Shown: positions 22,512 through 26,415 of the stretch, piece by piece
How positions within the stretch are numbered: the first letter of the stretch is position 1
Layout of the letters: each line of letters starts with the position of its first letter
NCBI GenBank assembly: GCA_964350145.1
Contig: CAYGJL010000042.1
Coordinates: 1-26,415, forward strand
Source: JACDCY01 sp964350145
Lineage (GTDB): Bacteria > Gemmatimonadota > Gemmatimonadetes > Gemmatimonadales > Gemmatimonadaceae
Length of the DNA: 26,415 bases
Direction: 5' to 3'
Notes under the pieces: model-generated
Told to the model about the DNA's origin: nothing
Seen by the model: only the letters and a program-made list of their open reading frames with translations
Databases searched by the model: none
Position numbers and translations under genes: made by a program

Positions 22512-23188
22512 GGGTGCTCGTAATCGAGGACGATCCGACCGTCGGGACGTTCGTGAAGCGGGGGCTGGAAGAGCAGAGCTGGCAGGTCGATCTGGTCACC
22601 TCGGGCGACGAGGGGCAGCAGCAGGCAGAAGCGGGCTCGTACGACGTCATCGTTCTCGACATGCGGCTTCCCGGCAAGTCCGGCATGGAAGTACTGCGCG
22701 ATCTCCGCGGTCGCGGCTTCGAGAAGCCGGTGCTGGTGCTCACCGCGCAGGACGCCGTGGACGCGAAGGTCGACGCGCTCCGCGCCGGGGCGGACGACTA
22801 TGTGACCAAGCCGTTCGCGCTGGAGGAACTACTTGCGCGGGTGGAGGCGATCGCGCGCCGGCCCGCGGCGCTCGCGCTCCCCGAGTTGCGCGTGGCCGAT
22901 CTCGTGCTCGACCGTGCGACTCGGAAGGTCACCCGCGCCGAAAATCCCGTGGAGCTGACGCCGAAAGAGTACACGGTCCTGGAGTATCTCATGCGCCACC
23001 CCGGACGGGTAATGAGCCGTACGCTCATCACCGAGTACGCCTGGGGCTATCATTTCGATCCCGGCACCAACATCGTGGACGTGGTGATCAACCACCTGCG
23101 GAAGAAGGTCGACGCGGGTCGGTCGCGGAAGCTGATTTCTACTGTGCGCGGCGTCGGCTACGCCATTCGCGATCCCGCAGAGGCATGA
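22508..23188 (+). CDS. OmpR/PhoB-family response regulator
   Basis: The 226-residue cytoplasmic regulator has an N-terminal receiver (acidic pair Glu7/Asp8, phospho-acceptor Asp51 in VLDMRLPG, VTKPF lysine) and a C-terminal winged helix (LTPKEYTVLEYLMRHPGRV, INHLRKKVD, RGVGYAI) typical of the OmpR/PhoB group. Its ATG overlaps the upstream TGA as ATGA, so it is translationally coupled to the NtrC-like regulator. The sensor kinase follows after a heptad-repeat array, an ordinary RR-HK order. Its phospho-donor is expected to be that kinase. Target genes cannot be told from the sequence. Confidence 0.95.
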   Translation: MRVLVIEDDPTVGTFVKRGLEEQSWQVDLVTSGDEGQQQAEAGSYDVIVLDMRLPGKSGMEVLRDLRGRGFEKPVLVLTAQDAVDAKVDALRAGADDYVTKPFALEELLARVEAIARRPAALALPELRVADLVLDRATRKVTRAENPVELTPKEYTVLEYLMRHPGRVMSRTLITEYAWGYHFDPGTNIVDVVINHLRKKVDAGRSRKLISTVRGVGYAIRDPAEA

Positions 23189-23196
23189 GCTGTTGG

Positions 23197-23245
23197 CCAA
23201 TAGCCAATAGCCAATAGCCAATAGCCAATAGCCAATAGCCAATAG
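23197..23245. repeat. Heptad tandem repeat (CCAATAG)x7
   Basis: Seven perfect tandem copies of CCAATAG (the complement of the TTGGCTA unit near 4674) fill the gap between the response regulator stop and the kinase ATG, ending nine nt before that ATG. This is the longest array in the window and replaces the normal ribosome-binding region. Confidence 0.95.
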
Positions 23246-23254
23246 CTTCTCGTC

Positions 23255-24754
23255 ATGTCCACGCGCCTGCGCCTCACGCTCATATTCGCGGCCACGCTCT
23301 CCGCCGCGCTGGCGGCTGTCACGACATCGCTGTGGCTCTCCCGGCGCGCGTACGTCTACCGTGATCTCAGCGCGTACGCCGCCTCGCAGGCGTCGCTCGC
23401 CGCTCGGGTGATCCAGGAGGCGGCCGTCGCTGGCGACCCGCTCACGGAGGAGCCGCTGATGGGAGCCGAGGGCGCGCCGCTGCGCCGTGTGCTGGCGCCG
23501 CGTTTGTGGCGGATCTTCGAGGCGCTGCCCGATTACCTCATAGTGATAGACCAGAACAACAATGTGGTGTTCGCCTCGGCGAGCCTCATGCGGCTCGATC
23601 GCGACGACTGGTCCGCGATCGAGGCCGGACTGCCCGAGGTCCCGGATGACGGTCCGGCCGCATTGCTCGACGTTGACGGCGGGGTGCTGCTCGTGGCGAG
23701 ATCCATCGGTACGCCCAGCACGGTGCTCACGCGCGTCATCGCCGGCGTGCACGCGGGCGGCAGACTGGAAGCTCCGAGGGAGTATCTCATCACGTTGTTC
23801 TTCCTCTTTCCCCTCATCCTGGCCGCGGCGCTCGTCGCCGTGTGGGGGACGCTGGGCAAGCCGTTCGAGCAGCTCCGGCGAATAACCGACGAAGTCGCGG
23901 CGATGACCGACGGGCGCAGTCTGCACCGGCGTCTGCCGGTAGACGACAGCCGCGCCGAGCTGTCGGACCTCGTGACGACGCTGAACGCGATGATCGACCG
24001 GCTGGAGCAGTCTTTCCTCGGGCTGCGGCGATTCACCGCGGACGCCAGCCACGAGCTCAAGACGCCGCTCGCGGTGCTGCGCGCGGACGTCGAGCGAGCG
24101 ATGAGCGACGGCGCGACGAAATCCGAGAAGCTGGTCGCGCTGGAAGAGGCGCTGCATGAGACCGCGCGAATGGCCGACCTCGTCGAGACGCTGTTGACGC
24201 TGGCGCGCGCGGACGAGGGCCGCTTCGACCTGCATCTCGAGGCCGTGTCGCTCGCGCCGATCGTCCGGGATGTGTACGAGACCGCGCTGATCCTGGGGGA
24301 GTCGGCCGGGGTAGAAGTGAGCATGCCGTTCACCGCGGAGGCGGTAGTGATGGGGGACCCGCCGCGGCTGCGCCAGCTTTTCCTCAACCTCGTGACGAAT
24401 GCGATCAAGTACACGGCCGCGGGGGGCCGCGTGGACATCGGACTCGGCTGCCACCCGGACCATGCCGCGTTCGCGGTGCGCGACACGGGTATGGGAATAG
24501 CCGCCGCGGACATACCGTACGTCTTCGACAGGTTCTGGCGGGCGGACCGCGTCCGCTCACGCAACATCGCGCGCGGGCGCGATGGCGAAGGCGGCGGGGG
24601 TGGATCCGGCCTCGGGCTGGCGATCAGCCAGTGGATCGCGCAGGCGCACGGCGGTACTTTGACGGTCACTTCCCGCCTGGGAAAGGGAAGTCTGTTCACC
24701 GTGACGCTGCCTCTGGCCGCGGAAGACGCCCCGAAAAGCTTCATCGAACCTTAA
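23255..24754 (+). CDS. Sensor histidine kinase
   Basis: The 499-residue membrane kinase has an N-terminal transmembrane helix (about residues 4-28), an extracytoplasmic sensor region of about 150 residues, a second helix (about 173-200), a HAMP-like linker, a HisKA domain with phospho-His266 (TADASHELKTPLAVL), and a HATPase domain with N box LFLNLVTNAIKY and G1 DTGMGI. A glycine/arginine-rich insert (SRNIARGRDGEGGGGG, about residues 433-450) sits in the ATP lid before GSGLGLAIS. It pairs with the OmpR-type regulator upstream. No ribosome-binding site is visible because the heptad array runs to nine nt before the ATG. A weak stem (24753-24767) follows the stop. The signal is unknown. Confidence 0.93.
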   Translation: MSTRLRLTLIFAATLSAALAAVTTSLWLSRRAYVYRDLSAYAASQASLAARVIQEAAVAGDPLTEEPLMGAEGAPLRRVLAPRLWRIFEALPDYLIVIDQNNNVVFASASLMRLDRDDWSAIEAGLPEVPDDGPAALLDVDGGVLLVARSIGTPSTVLTRVIAGVHAGGRLEAPREYLITLFFLFPLILAAALVAVWGTLGKPFEQLRRITDEVAAMTDGRSLHRRLPVDDSRAELSDLVTTLNAMIDRLEQSFLGLRRFTADASHELKTPLAVLRADVERAMSDGATKSEKLVALEEALHETARMADLVETLLTLARADEGRFDLHLEAVSLAPIVRDVYETALILGESAGVEVSMPFTAEAVVMGDPPRLRQLFLNLVTNAIKYTAAGGRVDIGLGCHPDHAAFAVRDTGMGIAAADIPYVFDRFWRADRVRSRNIARGRDGEGGGGGSGLGLAISQWIAQAHGGTLTVTSRLGKGSLFTVTLPLAAEDAPKSFIEP

Positions 24755-24799
24755 TCCGCGCCGGATTCCATCGGTGCCCGGCCGAGGTACGTTCAATAA

Positions 24800-24825
24800 G
24801 AACTTGAATTGCTTGGAACTTGAAT
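24800..24825 (+). promoter_or_regulatory. Direct repeat GAACTTGAAT x2 upstream of tonB
   Basis: GAACTTGAAT occurs at 24800-24809 and 24816-24825, so the repeats are offset by 16 bp. They lie about 70 nt before the tonB start. Direct repeats in this position can be regulator-binding sites, and TTGAAT could serve as a -35 element. No regulator is assigned. Confidence 0.4.
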
Positions 24826-24892
24826 CGCTGCGAGCGGGCGGGCGCGATCCCGTCTCATCCATTGCTTTTTCGAGAGAGGATAGGATCGAATC

Positions 24893-25606
24893 ATGTTCAA
24901 CAACCTGATCGAGTCGAAGGCCAGGAAAAGCAGGAGCGCGGGCGGAACCATCATGAGCGTGGTCATCCACTCGCTGGTGGCGGTGGCCGCAGTGTACGCG
25001 ACTGCATCCGCGGGGATCGAGGCGGAGAAGAGCCGTCAGGAGAACATCAAGTTCATCGAGACTCCCAAGGCCAAGGAAGTCGAGGTCAAGAAGGAAGAGC
25101 CGCCTCCGCCCGAGAAGATCGCGGTGATTCCGCCGCCCAAGGGCTTCCAGGTGTTGCGGGCACCCGTCGAGATTCCGATCGAGATCCCCAAGATCGACCT
25201 TTCCAGACGAGTGACGAACGAGGAAGACTTCACCGGCAAGGGCGTTCAGGGCGGAACGGCTACCGGCGTCGTCGGCGGCAGGCCGATCGACCTCACGAGC
25301 AACCAGACCTACTTCTCGTTCCAGGTGGAAAAGCAGGTGGAGCCGATCGCGAGCACGCAGCAGGTCGCCTTCCCCGAGGCGCTTCGCTCTTCGGGCGTGG
25401 GCGGTGAAGTGACGGGGCAGTTCGTCGTGGACACGCTCGGCCGCGTGGAGTCGGGCAGCTTCAAGGTGCTCAAGGCCACCAACGACATGTTTGCGTCGGC
25501 AGTGAGATCGCACCTCCCGCGGATGCGGTTTTATCCGGCGGAAGTCGGCGGCCGCAAGGTTCGCCAGCTCGTGCAGCAGGGGTTCGTCTTCAACATCCAG
25601 AACTAG
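24893..25606 (+). CDS. tonB: TonB-family energy transducer
   Basis: The 237-residue protein has one N-terminal transmembrane segment (around residues 18-42, MSVVIHSLVAVAAVYATA), a Lys/Glu/Pro-rich periplasmic linker (KEVEVKKEEPPPPEK), and a C-terminal TonB domain (from about 160) with VGGEVTGQFVVDTLGRVESGS and RQLVQQGFVFN. Such proteins span the periplasm and pass proton-motive energy from ExbB/ExbD to outer-membrane receptors. The N-terminus, MFNNLIESKARKSRSAGG, is longer than in classical TonB and resembles transducers of Gram-negative phyla with several TonB paralogs. A GGA-rich leader precedes the ATG. It is followed 43 nt later by exbB. Confidence 0.9.
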   Translation: MFNNLIESKARKSRSAGGTIMSVVIHSLVAVAAVYATASAGIEAEKSRQENIKFIETPKAKEVEVKKEEPPPPEKIAVIPPPKGFQVLRAPVEIPIEIPKIDLSRRVTNEEDFTGKGVQGGTATGVVGGRPIDLTSNQTYFSFQVEKQVEPIASTQQVAFPEALRSSGVGGEVTGQFVVDTLGRVESGSFKVLKATNDMFASAVRSHLPRMRFYPAEVGGRKVRQLVQQGFVFNIQN

Positions 25607-25649
25607 CCAGATCCATTTTCATTAACGAAAACCCGGAGAGCATCGTTTT

Positions 25650-26390
25650 ATGCAGATCTCGCTGATTGAGCTGTGGGGCCACATGATGTGGTTCGCGAAG
25701 GGAATCGCGTTCGTTCTCTTCGGCATGTCCATCTGGTCCATGTCGGTTTTCGTGAAGAAGTGGTGGGAGCTGCGCAAGGCGCAGGCTGAGACGCGCAAGT
25801 TTGCCCCCGAGTTCTCGCAGTTCCTCGAGGAGGACAACATCACGGAGGCCATCAACCTGTCCGAGCGGTACAAGCGGTCGCACGTGGCCCGGGTGCTCGG
25901 CGGCGCGCTGGCCGAGGTGAAGCCGCTTATCCAGGACGGCTCCGTGGGTGTGAACGACATCAATTCGGCGGAGCGCGCGGTCGAGCGCGAGATGCTGATG
26001 ACGCTGACCGACATGAAGCGCGGGAACGGCATTCTCGCGACCGTGGGCGCCACGGCGCCGTTCGTCGGTCTGCTCGGCACCACGATGGGTATTGTCAACG
26101 CCTTCCAGGGCATGGCGGTTTCCGGCTCCGGCGGCATCGGCGCGATCTCGGCCGGTGTATCCGAGGCGCTTCTGACCACCGCGCTCGGCCTGCTCGTCGC
26201 CATTCCTGCGGTGTGGGGATTCAATTATTTCCAGGTGAAGATCGAGAATCTCGCCGCGGAGATGACGTACACCTCCAAGGAGTTCATTGATTACCTGATC
26301 CGCGGCGTCAGCGGCGAGTACGGCCGCTCGCGCTTCACGCGTGAGTTCAACACCGCGGCTTCGGCGGGCACCGATCCAATCGCCGGCTAA
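25650..26390 (+). CDS. exbB: ExbB/TolQ-family proton channel subunit
   Basis: The 246-residue inner-membrane protein has three hydrophobic segments (around residues 15-35, about 125-150 and about 165-190) and the MotA/TolQ/ExbB signature ATVGATAPFVGLLGTTMGIV followed by GVSEALLTTALGLLVAIPA. ExbB forms the pentameric proton channel that powers TonB. The start is supported by GGAG about ten nt upstream. The gene follows tonB in a likely operon, and a strong ribosome-binding site follows its stop, implying that exbD comes next, beyond the window. TolQ cannot be excluded, but the tonB neighbour favours ExbB. Confidence 0.93.
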   Translation: MQISLIELWGHMMWFAKGIAFVLFGMSIWSMSVFVKKWWELRKAQAETRKFAPEFSQFLEEDNITEAINLSERYKRSHVARVLGGALAEVKPLIQDGSVGVNDINSAERAVEREMLMTLTDMKRGNGILATVGATAPFVGLLGTTMGIVNAFQGMAVSGSGGIGAISAGVSEALLTTALGLLVAIPAVWGFNYFQVKIENLAAEMTYTSKEFIDYLIRGVSGEYGRSRFTREFNTAASAGTDPIAG

Positions 26391-26404
26391 CCGCACCCGC
26401 AACC

Positions 26405-26415
26405 AGGAGATACGG
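26405..26415 (+). promoter_or_regulatory. Ribosome-binding site for the next gene
   Basis: AGGAG at the window end, 15 nt after the exbB stop, is well placed for a start codon just beyond the edge, expected to be an ExbD/TolR-family gene. Confidence 0.5.

Noticed and set aside
725..23245. Heptad arrays as CRISPR or insertion sequences
   Set aside because: Units are only 7 bp with no spacers, no cas genes and no transposase.
22829..24463. 544-residue open frame antisense to the kinase, crossing the heptad array
   Set aside because: Its translation contains the repeat-derived string LLAIGYWLLAIGY and no domain; the sense strand has complete kinase motifs.
25615..25631. Small dyad TTTTC-ATTAAC-GAAAA between tonB and exbB
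   Set aside because: A 5-bp AT-rich stem is too weak to call a terminator or operator.

Overview
The window is a contiguous piece of a high-GC bacterial chromosome. The gene content suggests Gemmatimonadota or a close relative. The clues are a complete alternative complex III operon in actABCDEF order, a PA-domain M28 peptidase, several lipoproteins (including one with Ig-like domains), a TonB/ExbB pair, GTG starts with 4-nt gene overlaps, and intergenic arrays of 7-bp repeats. The assignment is an inference from content, not from a marker gene.

Layout. 1-1452: Mn-type superoxide dismutase and a DedA membrane protein, both on the minus strand and separated by heptad repeats. 1502-4086: an M15-type D,D-peptidase with an embedded calcium-loop segment, a two-helix membrane protein, a 50-residue DUF5670-type membrane peptide, and the tRNA methyltransferase TrmJ. 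4079-11913: a perfect Rex-type (also CRP-compatible) operator, then the pentahaem cytochrome ActA, the Fe-S/molybdopterin-fold fusion ActB, the quinol-site membrane subunits ActC and ActF, ActD, and the monohaem lipoprotein cytochrome ActE. Together these oxidise quinol and pass electrons to a cytochrome c or oxidase; no terminal oxidase genes follow. 11889-14004: an Ig-like/propeller lipoprotein gene bracketed by a 24-bp direct repeat, one copy of which is the 3' end of actF. 14101-14221: tRNA-Ala(UGC) with a terminator. 14245-15737: a minus-strand cytochrome c lipoprotein and a possible small membrane peptide. 15992-18062: an M28 metallopeptidase and an NTF2-like lipoprotein.

18153-21038 is a minor-pilin operon (GspH/FimT-, PilV-, PilW- and PilX-like) whose genes are joined by successive GTGA overlaps. 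It is followed by two response regulators and a histidine kinase (21162-24754). The first regulator is an NtrC-like protein with a receiver and a Fis-type DNA-binding end. Its GAFTGA loop and Walker B acidic residues are degenerate, and its reading frame has no standard start codon upstream of the receiver. The second is an OmpR-type regulator overlapping the first by 4 nt. 24893-26390 holds tonB and exbB, with a ribosome-binding site for a next gene at the window edge.

The observations most worth checking are the degenerate NtrC-like regulator and its apparent AUC start, the Rex-type operator ahead of the complex III operon, the dispersed heptad repeats, the duplicated actF tail around the lipoprotein gene, and an ActB whose N-terminal half keeps a four-cysteine cluster motif.
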